DNA of 64,000 nt from contig WBMV01008391.1 in NCBI GenBank assembly GCA_013396655.1, positions 434,001 through 498,000 of the forward strand. The letters are read 5' to 3'. This stretch comes from Campylorhamphus procurvoides (Eukaryota > Chordata > Aves > Passeriformes > Dendrocolaptidae). The position numbers and the translations under genes were made by a program. Positions 14,411 through 26,500 of this stretch are shown in pieces. Below the pieces are notes generated by a model that was not told the DNA's origin, searched no databases, and saw only the letters and a list, made by a program, of their open reading frames with translations. Every line of letters begins with the position of its first letter. The first letter of the stretch is position 1.

Positions 14411-15984
14411 CTGGAAAGAGTCAGGAAAAATAGATTTTATTTTAAATGCTGAAGGTAGGAAACTGTTTTTATAGAAAAACTTTACATGTATTAAATAGTT
14501 TAGCTTCAACAAGAGAGAGGATGAGGTTCTCCAGCAGAACTGAGGAATTCCAGTATTAACAGCATTGATTCATTCTCCCTCCCTTACTTCCCCCTCTCCA
14601 GTGCCCTCTTTCTTTTAAGCTGTATTTACAAAAACAACTAATGGGAAATTTAAAAACATGGGCTCAACAGTCAGAACTATTTCATATTTTTAGTGGTCCA
14701 TTTTCTTAAACAGAGGTATATCTCCACTAAGATATTGAATTCTGTCATTCTTCAACCTAAAAAGTACTGTAGAGGGCATTTACAGTGACTGTTTTAATAA
14801 ACAGATGCAATTAAAGTAAACAGACAAGACTTGAGTAAGAAAAAAAATTGTATACAATTTTGAATCATCAATTGCAATAAAGTATGTAAAAGTTAAACAT
14901 TTATTGTGTTTTCTGTTTTCCTTGAATACTGATGAGAAATATACAACACAAACTAATTTTTGTCACTTTCTTTGAAAGACTGCTGTTGGTAAAAAACCCA
15001 TGTCTGATACCTTTTTCAAGAAAGTGTTAAGAAATTAATAGCATTAAAGTGGAGCTCAAGTACCACCCAAGTTCTCTTCTGATGTTAGGGTGGATGCTAA
15101 AAGAAGCCCAAACCACTTTTGTTAAAGCTTCACAAAATCTCCAGTTCCAAAAGTAACCAGACATTTTCTAGGGCAAACAAGTTAAGAGCATTATCAGCAA
15201 ATATACGTAACTGAAGAATCTCTTCCATAAATGTTTGAAAGTTAAAGATCAAAAATTCATGGGACTGCAAAGAGGATGCAAACAAATACCTCTTCATGCC
15301 AGTGGAGCAAATAAATCTTTCATCCTGCAAACACACAAGTACTCAGTTCTGCTCACAGGAGTAACCTTATCAAAATCCATGGTACCAGTATATATAAAGA
15401 TAAGCACTTGAACCAGTATTTGCAGGACCAGGACCACCTCATAAGAAAAAAAGCCACTTGTCATCCAAACATTAATTTTGCCAGAATAACTGCAAAGGAA
15501 TGCCCTGCTTTCTGTTCATTAAGAACATGTTCAGAGTCACTTGAGCAAGTCTGTGCTTTCCTTCCACAGCTGATTAGGCTGTGCTAGTTATATCAAAACT
15601 TGCCTAGTTTTAAGCACAATTCACTACTGTGTAGCTACAGGACCTGCTAAAAATTAATTTTATTTTGGAATTCTCCAACATAATTTTGAAATACATCCAC
15701 CATAATTTTTTATTTTGAAAAATATATCTCCATTAGCATAAGCCAGAAAGCTATATGCTAAGCAATTGCTCTGCCCCCTCCTTCATTTGCACGCAATCTG
15801 AAAAGCCTGATCGCTTACGCTACTTGCACACAGTAAGTCTTGTTTCACCGATGTTACCTTACTCAATGTGTTCAGGTTGTCTGTTCATACAACCACAGGC
15901 ACAAGTTGAGAAATGGGAATGTGAGGTGGTAGAGTATTACAAAAGACTTCACAAACTACTGAGCAGCTTTCAAATTTTATCTGC

Positions 15985-16100
15985 ATGAGATCCTGAGCAG
16001 CCTCAACTGACTTCAAAGTTGTTCCACTTCTGAGTAGGGGTTGGACCAAATGACATCCAGAAGTCCCTTCCAACATAAACTGGAAGACTCTAATCAAGTT
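15985..16100 (+). mobile_element. CR1 LINE 3'-end fragment
   Basis: The stretch has the CR1 3' pattern GATCCTGAGCAGCCT, then GGGGTTGGACCAAATGAC, then AGAAGTCCCTTCCAACAT, in plus orientation within FREM2 intron 1. It is short and diverged, and the terminal ATTCTATG-type motif is degraded. Confidence 0.75.
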
Positions 16101-16401
16101 TTGCAAGCCCCATAAGAACCCACACATGTCGATTAAATGGCAACTATTCACCATTTTGAGAGGTGGCACATGGCAGGATGAAAGGCCTAAAAAGGGGGGA
16201 AAGCAAAACACAAAAGTGTATAACAGCATGTTCAATAGTCAATACAGAGGCTTCCCAAAGTCAGTTGCAAAATTTGTACTTACATGGGATTATTAAGAAA
16301 ATGACAGAAGTTGTTCACTTCTGCCCTGAACATTAGATGATTCTTTGTCTCAGTATAGCGTAAGCATGAAAGATGCATAAATCCCAGATTTGACAGTGTT
16401 A

Positions 16402-16429
16402 AATGTTTGCATGTTAATGTTTGCATGTG
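16402..16429. repeat. 14-bp tandem duplication with octamer-like cores
   Basis: AATGTTTGCATGTT (16402-16415) is followed directly by AATGTTTGCATGTG (16416-16429), with one mismatch at the last base. Each unit holds TTTGCAT, similar to a POU octamer half. It lies in FREM2 intron 1. Confidence 0.85.
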
Positions 16430-18525
16430 GGCCACAAGGTGAGGGACAACAGTGAACTATACAGAGAGTTGTGTCTCATATTACTTCTCAAAACTGCAGC
16501 CTTCTAGGTTCAGCCAAGAATTCTTGTCTCTCTGCCACTCACAACCCCTCATACCAAAAGCAGCTACAGACAACAAGGCATGAGGAAAAAGGAAAGGAAA
16601 AGATTGTGCCCTTTCATCCAATGACTTCTGCTCCCACATTATTCTATGATTTCCAGAAATTTCTCCCTCCCTGTCCTCTGCAGATGTATTATTCCCTGTA
16701 TAAGCTTAATGATTTCTGCCTTTCATGCAGCTGTTACAGGCACCTCTTCTCCCTCAAGTGCTTGGCCATTCATAAGGTATTATCACGTGTTTCCTTCATA
16801 AAATATGAACCATTTAAAAAAGCAAAGTTGGGAAGATACCACAAAAATAGTGCAGATGCTTAGAAGATACTTGCTTATAGAGGCCAAAAAACAAAATTGT
16901 TGAAGAAATGTGTATTTCTTAAAAACATTTTTCAATCCAACACAAATGAAGAGTGCTTGTGCCAGTACTTTCGGACACCTGTGAAGTTACACCTCTTTCT
17001 GGGGATCCTCACTAGCTTTAAAACCAATTTTTCCTGAGGGCTGCATGCTTCTTAACCAGCTTGAGTAACGACAGGGTATTAAGACAGCCTGCATGAAGAC
17101 CAGTGAGCATACCATACAGCTGGACTGCCAATTCAAAGCCAAGTAACAACTTCATTTTGGTCATCACCTGGCCACACAGCACAAGAGAGAATGCAATACA
17201 TACCTCATCTGAGTGCTCCCCCTCCTCACCAAAAAAAAGGGATATTGCTGTGCTATGCATTAGTCTGCTTTGAAGGAACACCGGTTCAGTAATTCTACAT
17301 TATCGAATGTAAAAGAAACTCACTTTAAAAAGCTATAATCTGTTTATTTTACAACTTCCTTTCTTTACTGTTTCTCACTTATTCTGAAAATACTCTGTAT
17401 TGCTCTTTATACTGAAGCCTTACATTTAAGGAGCTGTGCTGGTTCCCAAAGCTTCTTGGACATAGTTTGGTCCCTTCTCATCCTCTTTTGCACACTAACA
17501 CTACAAAACCTAGGACACTACAGCCATTTGAAAGCTCATCAGGACTTAGAAGGATTTGGTACATGGCTCCAGCCAAGAATGTAACATGGGTATGTACCAA
17601 TATGGGCTCTGTGAAATGAAATACAGCCAACTGCAAGTGTTCATCTCAAGCCTTACCACCTACATAGCCCAGCCCCCCTGGGCCCCTTTGAGTCTCCATG
17701 CTGCTGTGCTATCTGCTCATTCCACAGCTGCAGAAGGCTGCAAAAAACATGATTTCATTGTTAATTAACCAGCCATTAACTGACTGAAAAGTAACATGGA
17801 AAATTCTCTGGAGAATAGCTAATGCTCCCATTTCAACTCAAGTTACTTCACAGCCTTGTGATGAGGCTTTATTTCAGAACATACGACACATGTGGTTTTG
17901 GCCTTATTTATATCACCTGATATTTTAGTTGCATGTAAAATATAAGTACCACTGACATAATTTAAAACCATTTACATTACCTTTAATTTACCACAAACAC
18001 CCTGTGGTTAAGATTTGTGTAATTAAGGCAACAAATGCACTCATAATATATTATTTCCCCATTGGTTTGGAAATTATTTTGCTTTTACAGTTAAGTGTGC
18101 AAAGACTGTACAGCAACTAATACCCTAGCCATGGTATGACTATTAGTTAATAATACCTTGGCCACTCCCATAGCATTTCCTAAATAAAACTGGTTAAAGA
18201 AAGCACTGTATCTAAAGATGTGCAGCCCAATTCTGTTATCCAAACTTCTATCACTGATGGAAAGTCCAAATCACAATTATCTGGACTAAGCTCTCCAAAG
18301 CAAAGAAGCTATTTGATTTAGTGTTTAGTGATTAGTGTTTATCCAGCAGATCCCATTTCCTGTTTAGAGCTGTCACAGATGCAATAAATAAACATATGTA
18401 AAAAATAACAAAAGCCATTACAAATAAGCTCACTGTCGGACAGTTTCTACCATCAATTATTATAGAGTTTAACATGAAAAAGAGTATTTCCCGTGACCTA
18501 AAGAAATCATGAAATACTGTAATAC

Positions 18526-21500
18526 CTTGGGTGAACTGGCTGATGCTATGGTTGCCTTTCCCCAAGTGGATCAGGAATCCATGGCGCGGACCCTCTGTGA
18601 TTCTGATCTTAAGAGTAACATGCAAACTGTCCCTGTCTTCCACTTTGAGCACCCTGTTGGTAATGAGAAATCCAGTGTGACCTGTGGGCAGGATACGAAG
18701 AGTCTGAGCACCCTTATTTATTACAACTTGAGGTACACTGTTGTCCACAGCTATTATTCGAATCTTCATAGTCTGAGGTTTCCTTGTTTCAAACACAGTG
18801 TTGGGGAAGACATAGAAATCAGTATGAGTGCCATCCGTAACAGTGAAGGAGAAACTATCCTCAACTGATTCTGTGCCATCATGTTTGTAGCTGATTAGAT
18901 TTTCATTTAGATCTTGTTTAGTGAATGTGGTGACCAGTTTGGAGTTATTAAACATGATCTGACCGTGAACTGGTATTTGAGTGATGATAAATTTTAGCAA
19001 TGCATCAGGTGTATCTCTGTCTTCTGCAGTCAGTTCAAATGGGGTTATCAGTTTGTATTCATTTTCACTCACCACCAGATTATGGATTGTGACTACAGGT
19101 TTCTTATTGTCCACATCGCTAATAGAAATTCTGAAAGTACGAAACACAGGGTTATAGCCATCAGTCACCTCAAACTCAAAGCTGTCCATTTTCACCTCAT
19201 CTTCTGAAGTGTGAATGTAATAGACTTTATTTCCTGCTAATAGGAGCTGAGTAAAAGTAGAGATGGGTACCCCAGGCTGATCTGTGCACTCAAGATGACC
19301 ACGAACAGGTGCTCTGGTAATAGTGAACACTAAGTTCTCATCTGGACTATTCAGGTCACTGGTGCTAAGCAAATCTGTAGTAAGGGTTACCTTCCCTCCT
19401 TCCTTCAAAGAAACTCCTTTGCTGATGACATCTGGGAAGACAATATCAATACTGCCTATTGTTATATAAAAGTAGCGATCAATGAGAGGATTTATTCCAT
19501 CTGTCACATCAAACTTGATAAGATCACGAATTCCTTCTTGGCCAAAATGCATATATCGAATCAAGTTTCTATCCACTTCATCTTGGGTGAAGTTCATTCC
19601 CAGGGTGATATTCTCTACTCCACCTGAAGGCTTTAATCTCTGCAAGAAGCCTTGTCTTGGCCCATATCTTACAACGTATGTCAAGGTTTTGTCTTCAGAA
19701 TCAAGATCAGTAGCCTTCAATATTCTGTCATTAATAATTCTAGTTTCTCCTATTTCAGTCTCCAAACCATCATTGATGGCCATTCTGGGTGTCTCATCAT
19801 CTACAGGAATAACCACGATGGGCACCATTTTCCTAACGATATGTTTACCATCTGTGAGTTTCACCTCAAAACTGTCCATTTTTGTCTCAGAGTCATCGTG
19901 TTCATAGAGTATGTTGGAGCTCTCTGTTATCTGATCCAAGGTGAAGCTCTTCACTAGGACAGTTCCATTGACCAGCTGGTTTACAATGTGGCCATGGCTG
20001 GGAAGCCTGGTGATTGTGAATGTTAGCTCATCAGCAGGGATGTCTGCATCAACTGCATTGAGGATGGGGGTATCAATTACCAGACTCATGCCTTCCATCA
20101 CAACAAACTCTCGCATAAAGATTTCAGGCTCTTCATCATTGATGGGCATAATAACAACGGGGAAAAACTGCCTCTGGGAAAAGTTAATGCCATCAGAACA
20201 GCGGAAAGCAAATCTGTCTTCAACGGGCTCTATACCTTTATGTATACTTTGGACATAAAAAATATGCCCTTGACGGAGGTCCTTCAAGGTAAAAGCACTT
20301 ATAGCTACACCTGCCCTGGATTTTTCAGATCCTGGGGCAGGAGAAATGTTCTCTACATACCCAGATGTGGGTTGAGCAACAATTGTGCAGAGTATATCAT
20401 CACTTGGAGTATCCACATCTTCAGCCCTGAGGTGAGCAGGAGTAATGACCCTTTTGTCACCTTCTGTTACCTGGAACTGCTCCCCCACAAAAATCTCTGG
20501 GGCTTGACTGTCAACAGGAAGAATGGTTACCACGACTGAAACTCCTTGAACGACACTGCCCCTGACACTCCACTTCTCAGAGAGGTCAGACAAGGTGAGG
20601 TTGAAGGCATCTTCCTTGGGCAGAAGGCCTATTTCGCCACCAGTGTGCGCATATACCACAGCACCATCCAGCAGATCTCTCTGGGAAAATCTCTCTGCAG
20701 GCACCCCTTGCACCAAGATGTCCCCATGCTTAGGAGGATCCTCTACAATGAACGTCAGCATTAAGTCATCTGTATCCTCATCAGTGCCCTGAATGACATT
20801 AGCAGTGATTTCAGCAGCACCATTCTCCAGCACATCTAGATAGGAACCAAGAGTGCCTGGGGGCAATCGAAGTGTAGGAACCTCATCATCGACTGGGTGC
20901 ACATTCATTTTCAGCGTGATGGGAACAAAATGAACCCCATCGCTCACATCAAGCCTGCAGGTATCACTGTTGGTCTCAGCTCCACTGTGTACATACACCA
21001 CTCTCCCTTGTCTGATATCCTCCAGGCCAAAGACACCTCCTGGAACCAGACCATACCCCGAAAGCTGTAATTGGCCATACTGAGGAGCCTGGGTCAAGAT
21101 AAATCTGAGATGGGCAAGTTCAGTGTCTGTGTCACTGGCATCCAACTCAGCTGGACTCAGGACATGGCTGCCTCCCTCAGGCAAAGTGAAGCCAGTATTA
21201 GTGATTTCAGGAGGCTGGTTATCCACAGGCTGCAGGTAGATGGTGAAAGTCCCTTTGGCTGCATTGCCAGCTGCATCTTGCACTTGATACTGAAACTGAA
21301 TCAAATGAGGAGCCACCCCCAGTTCCTCCTGCGGGGGGCGGTACGAGATCTTGTGGTGATTGATCTGGGCTTGGGTGAAGTGGGTAACTTCCACAGAGTG
21401 ATCTTCAGTCAGCACGAGGGATCCAAGGCGAGCTCCGTATACATCTGGAGGGTGGTTGGTGTCAGTGTCAGTTGGGGGCTGGGTTACCGTGTAGCGGAGT

Positions 21501-22760
21501 TCGCGGTCCCCTGAATCCTGATCTGTGTAACACAAGTGCTTCCTCCGCAGAGGGGTCACCTGCTGTTCTGCAACTATTAAGTGCAGGCTGCTGCTACTGT
21601 GCAGCTCTGGGGCTAGCCTGTCTACGGGATGCACCCGAATCACAAAAGTCTGTGGCCCTGAGCGGTTGGGTGGGTCATTGTCATCCTGGACTCTAAAGAC
21701 AAACTGGTCCAACACAACCCCAGGGCCAGGGCTGTGAGCCCCAAAGTGCTGGTAATAGAGACGCCCTTCGACAATGTCCTGTTGCAGCCACTCTCTCACT
21801 GGTTTTTCATAGATGAGGGAGCTCCCGGCTAAACCTGGAACTCTCCTCCAAGAAAAGCCCTCATCTTCTTCCTCCTCTTCCCAGCCAGGAGGTGGTTGCG
21901 CTTGACGGAGGAGGAGCTGTCCAGCAGTGGGGCCAGACTCCACTGTGAAAAGCAGGATGGCATCCTGTGAGTCAATGTCAGTGGCACTAAGAGCACGGGT
22001 GGTGATGGGCACTGTTTCGCCCTCAGCCATGGCAAGCCCTGTGTTAGCATTAAGTAGGGGTGGCTGGTCATCAATGGGCACCAGAGTAATGGGGAACAGG
22101 AACTCAACGCGATGGCGAGAGCCACCGTCTTCCAGCCGCAGCACCAGGTTGTCACTGAGTGGGGACTCACTGCCATCATGCTGATAAATGACCCAGCCTG
22201 CTGCCAGCTCGGCCACTGTGAAGTGTTTACGAGGGGCAGCAGATCCTGGGGTGTCCTCCAGGAGAGCGAGGTGGCCATGCTTCAGTCCTGCCACCACGCT
22301 CACCTGCACCTGCTCAAGGTCATCCTCGTCACTGATCACCAGGTTGGGGTTGGGACCTGGGCCCGAGAGGGGCCGCGACTGCCCCTCATAGAGCACGAGG
22401 CCAGTGTTGCGTGTCACCACGGGTGCCAGGGTGTTCATGGGCTTCACCACAATCACAAAGGAGAAGGGCTCTGAGGCAGCACCCTCCGGGTCCAACACCT
22501 CCAGCTCAAGCTCGAAAAGCCGCTCCCGATCCGAGTCCTCCACGGGCGGCTGGTAAGCAATGCGCAGCTCCCTCACATCCCGCTGGCTGAAGGAGGTGAC
22601 AGGCAAGCTCCGGTCATCTGTGCTGACCATGTGGCCCTGGCCAGGGCCAAAGGGAGAGGTGATGTTAAAGAGCAGCAGGTCAGGTGGCGACTCAGCATCC
22701 TCAGCCGACAGCATGTCAGGCGTGAGGGCCGTGAGGACGAACTGGTCCACCTCCATCATC
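18526..22760 (-). other. FREM2: Tandem CSPG (NG2-type) repeats 1-11 and most of 12
   Basis: Protein-level tandem repeats, each about 100-140 residues, usually opening with an NTG/EG phrase and closing with a V-x-P-V/I-D-x-x-x-P motif. Approximate limits on the minus strand: 1, 22760-22415 (ends TLAPVV); 2, 22415-22045 (IDDQPPLLN); 3, 22045-21600 (VDRLAPEL); 4, 21600-21195 (VDNQPPEI); 5, 21195-20875 (VDDEVPTL); 6, 20870-20490 (VDSQAPEIF); 7, 20490-20120 (INDEEPEIF); 8, 20120-19780 (VDDETPRMA); 9, 19780-19425 (IDIVFPDVI); 10, 19425-19085 (VDNKKPVV); 11, 19085-18725 (VDNSVPQVV); 12, 18725-18526 continuing in exon 2. Twelve such repeats is the known FREM2 architecture. Repeat 3 carries a short acidic run (WEEEEEDEG, near 21865-21890) that could vary in length. 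Limits were read by eye from closing motifs. Confidence 0.9.
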
Positions 22761-23530
22761 AGCATGGCCAAGAAGCTGGGTTTGGGGGCCACGTTCTCGG
22801 TGCCGGCGCGGATCCGCACCAGCACCTGGAAGTACTCCCGCTTGAGCAGCGCCCCGCCGCCCGCCGCGTCCCGCAGCTCGGCCACCAGCGGCACCAGGTC
22901 GCGGTTCGGGGAGCCGCCAGCAGCCGTATGCCGGTAGCGCANCCGCGGGGTAGTTGAGGATCTCTCCGTAGCGGGGCAGCCCGGCCAGCAGCGGCAGCAG
23001 CCCCACCCGGCAGCGCTGCCGGCCCGGCTCGAAGGCGAACTCCAGGCTGCGCGCGTCCAGCGGGGTGCTGGTGCCCCGCAGGCGCTCCACGGTGAGGGGC
23101 AGGTTGCGGGTGACGATCTCCAGCTGGGTGAAGAGCACCTCCACCTCCAGCACCAGGGGCAGCACCAGGGCGCGGCTCGGCGAGTCGTAGCGCAGCTGCA
23201 GGCGGNNNNNNNNNNNNNNNNNNNNNNNNNNNNNNNNNNNNNNNNNNNNNNNNNNNNNNNNNNNNNNNNNNNNNNNNNNNNNNNNNNNNNNNNNNNNNGC
23301 GGCCGGGGCGCTGCCACAGCGGGTCCTCGTCCAGCACGGTGAGGTGGCACCGGTCCCCCGGCTGCACCTGCAGCACCAGGTCCCGCGCGGGGTCCAGCCA
23401 GGCGGAGCGGCCCAGGGGCACCCGCAGCCCGCGGTTGGCCACCACCACGGGGGCCGCCTCCGGAGACCACGGCGGGGACACCGCGGCGCTGCTGCCCGGC
23501 GGCGGCTCCGGCGCCCCAGCCCAGGCGCAG
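18526..23530 (-). CDS. FREM2: FREM2 exon 1 (5' partial, assembly-damaged)
   Basis: FREM2 is a large basement-membrane-associated protein that works with FRAS1 and FREM1 in epithelial-mesenchymal adhesion (Fraser complex). The visible protein comes in three pieces. About 77 codons (23529-23299) begin [12 protein letters not shown] and include [20 protein letters not shown] and [20 protein letters not shown]. Next, 87 codons (23204-22944) include VFTQLE-like and RNLPLTVE motifs. Finally about 1,471 uninterrupted codons run from 22939 ([14 protein letters not shown]) to 18526. The pieces lie in three different frames, separated by Ns, and all three resemble FREM2. The exon ends after the codons for SISQFTQ plus one base, at a GT donor (18525-18524); the matching phase is found in exon 2. 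The open frame beyond 18526 is intron read-through. No ATG in the right frame precedes the mature-like sequence except an internal Met at 23481, so the real start is probably lost at the N at 23531. Identity rests on recognising the protein by eye; I am very sure of FREM2 over FRAS1 or FREM1. Confidence 0.96.
22942..22942. other. Single N marking a probable collapsed gap in FREM2
   Basis: On the minus strand the frame that encodes [10 protein letters not shown] ends here, and a different frame takes over as [14 protein letters not shown]. Both halves are FREM2-like. A single substituted base cannot change frame. The N therefore probably stands for a missing segment of unknown length. The family normally has a spacer of roughly twenty residues between these two motifs. 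Confidence 0.8.
23206..23298. other. Assembly gap (93 Ns) inside FREM2 exon 1
   Basis: The gap falls between codons for QRPGR (ending exactly at 23299) and RLQLRYD (starting at 23204). The frames on the two sides differ. For the protein to be continuous the true missing length must be 3k+2 bases, so 93 is an estimate, not a measurement. By comparison with the FREM2 family about 30 residues belong here, so the estimate is close. The neighbourhood is extremely GC-rich. Confidence 0.95.
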
Positions 23531-23531
23531 N
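23531..23531. other. Single N at the 5' edge of FREM2 coding sequence
   Basis: On the minus strand FREM2-like sequence starts immediately after this base with [12 protein letters not shown], which looks like the end of a signal peptide (possible cleavage after AWA). On the other side lies CCAAT/GC-box sequence with no hydrophobic core and no in-frame Met. The start codon and hydrophobic part of the signal peptide probably belong at this point and were lost in assembly. Confidence 0.65.
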
Positions 23532-23560
23532 GGGGGCGGTGCCGCGGAGCGCGATTGGAC
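23532..23560 (-). promoter_or_regulatory. CCAAT box and GC box upstream of FREM2 exon 1
   Basis: Read on the minus strand, GTCCAATCGC (forward 23551-23560) contains a CCAAT core at 23554-23558, in the same orientation as the gene. It is followed by a GC-box-like CCGCCCCC (23532-23539) directly beside the unresolved base at 23531. This pairing is typical of TATA-less CpG-island promoters (NF-Y and Sp1 type sites). Motifs this short also occur by chance. Distance to the start codon is unknown because sequence is probably missing at 23531. Confidence 0.5.
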
Positions 23561-26500
23561 AGGGTGGGGTGTCAATCACAGGAATTACGGGGAGGAGCGC
23601 GGTTCCCCCTCCGGGTGCCCGGGCCGGGGTAGGGGGAAGGAGGCGCCACAGCGGAGCGGTGCCCGGGCGGTGAGGGGCACAGCCCTGCCGCAGCACCCGC
23701 GGGAAGGGCGCCACGGCCCGCCCCGAGCCCCGATGTCGGGGCAGGGCAGTGCTGCTGTCCCGCAGCGGAGGAGCGCCCCTCCGCCAGCCCCGGGAGCAGC
23801 GGGAGCGGGACCGCCCGCCCCTCCCCTGCACGGAACATCCCCGCTCCCGCCCGGCTCCCTGCGGCACAGACAGAGCCGTCGGGGGCGGCTCGGGTTTCCC
23901 CTCCTCCCGGCGTGCTGAGCCCGGACTGCGGGGAGCGGGGAAGGTGCCCGCGGGAATACGGGATGTGTGACCCGGGGGAAGCGCCCCGGGGCTGCCTGCC
24001 CACCCCGCCGCTCCGGATAAACATCCCCGGGGCAAAACACATCGCCTAATACCCAGTTTCACCCCTCGGAGGTAGCCGGTCACAGCAGCGGGCGAATGAA
24101 TGAAAGCTTCGCGGCATTTCTGCCACCTTGCGCCTGCTGTTAAAAGCACATTAATAAAAGCCCGAACTTGCAGGAGTTCCTTGCCTTTTAAAATTCCTGG
24201 TGACAGGCTCTGAGTTTTGGTTCAACATCGCGCACAGCTGCTAAAATTCTTTCCTGTTAATGAAATGGCTTTTTAAACAGAAGTTTCTAATAATAGAAAA
24301 GCGAAAAATACTACAAAAAAACAGATTCGTGGACAACCCAAGGCTATTCAGAAATAATTTGAGGAAATTAGTGATGCCTTCTTTTAAAATAATCTTTTAA
24401 GTTATCCTTCAGTGGTGGAGCAACATTATGACATGCGATCTTATTGTCTGTATGGAAAATTTGAATTTGGAATTTGAATTTTGCAAGTGTGGGCAATGTC
24501 AGCCTCGTTTACATTTATTCTTCCCAATAAATAATTCAGCTGGGGTAGGGGGACACCAGTGGGCAAATACACCCAGTTCTACAACGTTGGATCATTGTAA
24601 TTTGTGAGATGCTTTTCTATTATTTACATACCTCTGTAATACTGCCAAGAGGTATTTAGGTAAATAAGTCTATACAGAATTCTAGACTTGAATGCAAGAT
24701 AAGTGACACTAATACCATTTCTCTACCCTTATGAGGCATTCACCCTGGATTTCAGCAAATTAATGTCTTATTCCTAATCCTCAAAGGAAGATGTTTCAGT
24801 ACAAAAATATGAGTTTCAGGACCAAGGATCCTATAGTTTAACAAAGAGTCTTAGTATCTCTTCTTGTCAGAGATTACAGTATTCAGGGTGGAGTGATTGG
24901 AATTGACCAGATACAGTGGTCTAGTGTCAAATCCTGGGTTCCGTTTTTAAACAAACAAGTTTAAAAAACCCCAACAACCACCAAGCAACCAAAACCAAAT
25001 GACCCAGAACAGAGGCTCGAGGTAGCATTGGGGCTGTTTCTCTGCATGGTCATAAAGAGTTTAAATTATTAATCTAAATTATTAACTTATTGTATTTCCA
25101 AATTTCCTACAGTAAAATGAAGTTTTACAGGACCAACGTCCAGTAGAAATCTTTTATGCACTTTAAGGGAGAAAGATTTTCCCTTTTTTTTTCAAAATAA
25201 ACTGTCTCTTGCAGTTTGCCACTGAAACCATGTGTATGTGCATATATAGTATGAGAGACAGACGTAGTGAAAAAGGGTAATAAGTCACTTATATTTGATG
25301 TTCTAGCAGAATAAAAAAAGTTATCAAATGAAAAGTACACTTTCCCCCTCCAGTTTTTAGTATTTTAGACTGTTAGGGATAACAAGTGAACATGTACCTT
25401 TAAAAATGTTTTGTCTTTAATGATTATATGTTTTGAAACATGTTTGTAACAGAGAAATCTCTGCAATAGTTGTTGTGATGCTTATTAAGATATCATTTCT
25501 GGGGCATCTCTTTTCAATCAGTAAAGAGAGTTAGAGAAAAATAGTAGATGAAAGAATAACTTGAAATACCTGTGTCGACAGTGCATGGAGAAGGGCATTC
25601 CAACAATTAAGTTTTTGAGATATTTAGCTGCTCCTGAAAAAAAAAATAAAAGTAGTAAAGGGATAGGATATGCCCATCTCTCATACAGAAATTTCTTATT
25701 TTCATCAGATACAGGGTCTGGTTCTTTGACCTCCATTATCTCCATTACCAAGTAGTAAATTTCCATGGACAAACAGCAAGACTCCTCTTTTTAGTAGCTG
25801 CTGTCTTGTCAAACAAGTCAGTGATCTCTTGTGCCACAGTCCAAGTACAAAGTGCAGGACTTGCTTTATTTCTTCTTTATTTCACAGCACAACATAACAT
25901 ACAAAAATACTTCTGTTTCAATCCAAATACCTGTTGCCCTGCAGGCAGAGATGTTCATGAAAAGTCCAACACCACTAAATCTTACATCCATAGATTTATT
26001 TCCTATTGCTTTGTAGTAAGAAGAAATTTAACTGGTTTCTGTAAGGACAAGGTTGCATTCCTTGACTAGTGAAACACTTACACAGTCTGTTCTCAAAACT
26101 GTTTCTGGTTGATGCTGGGATGAATATAGTGCTGGTTTGTACATTTAATGTACCTACAGTAAATGTAACCACATAACCTAGCCAATGTTCACTTCAAAAC
26201 CCAATCCAAAATCACCCTCCATATTTCCAAGGTTCCTCTTAGACTGCCTTAGTACCTTATGATGTTTCTTCTGCTGCTGCTCCAGTAATTGTTTCGCCTG
26301 CCTGGCACTGGTGCTCTGCCTGCCCTCCATGTCTCTTGTGCTATTTTAATTTCAACTTTGGCTCTTTGAAAACCTAATTTTCAATCAACTTTCTTCAATC
26401 TCCTTCCTACTTTAGATCCCACTTTAGAAGCAATTACTTTTTCTTTACATTTTTTTCTCCTCTGCCTTTTGTTCACTCTCACTCTTTTCATTTCAAAGCC

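Larger units (their letters stand above)
14411..18525 (-). other. FREM2: FREM2 intron 1
   Basis: Intron of 4,115 bp between the GTATTA donor after exon 1 and the TTTCCAG acceptor before exon 2. It is AT-rich. It contains a CR1 fragment near 15985-16100 and a 14-bp tandem duplication at 16402-16429. The open frames inside it on either strand (for example 130 codons at 16471-16863) have no recognisable domain. Confidence 0.9.
22780..24030. promoter_or_regulatory. CpG-island-like block over FREM2 5' end
   Basis: Base composition changes sharply from the AT-rich surroundings to very GC- and CpG-rich sequence, spanning the beginning of FREM2 exon 1 and roughly 500 bp upstream of the N at 23531. 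This is the usual setting of a vertebrate CpG-island promoter. Long open frames run through it on both strands (for example 23572-24042 minus and 23339-23673 plus), but they are low in stops because of GC content and show no domain. The minus-strand reading just upstream of 23531 does not look like FREM2, so it is probably promoter or 5' UTR. The transcription start cannot be placed from sequence alone. Confidence 0.75.

Noticed and set aside
16471..16863. 130-codon plus-strand open frame in FREM2 intron 1
   Set aside because: No domain, no codon signature and no splice context that I can recognise; a frame of this length is expected by chance in tens of kilobases read in six frames.
18332..18525. 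Extra C-terminal 65 codons of the long FREM2 frame, with a hydrophobic stretch near the end
   Set aside because: This is intron read-through past a good GT donor; exon 2 at 14321-14410 continues the protein in the correct phase. The apparent membrane segment is chance.
19482..22474. Several plus-strand open frames antisense to FREM2 exon 1 (for example 141, 147 and 120 codons)
   Set aside because: Shadows of the coding strand with no recognisable domains.
22716..24149. 477-codon minus-strand open frame through the CpG island
   Set aside because: Only the part 23204-22944 is genuine FREM2. The upstream part is low-complexity GC-rich translation of promoter sequence and the downstream part is out of frame after the N at 22942.
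24455..24483. Short direct repeat of AATTTGAATTT
   Set aside because: AT-rich words of this length recur by chance; nothing else marks the site.
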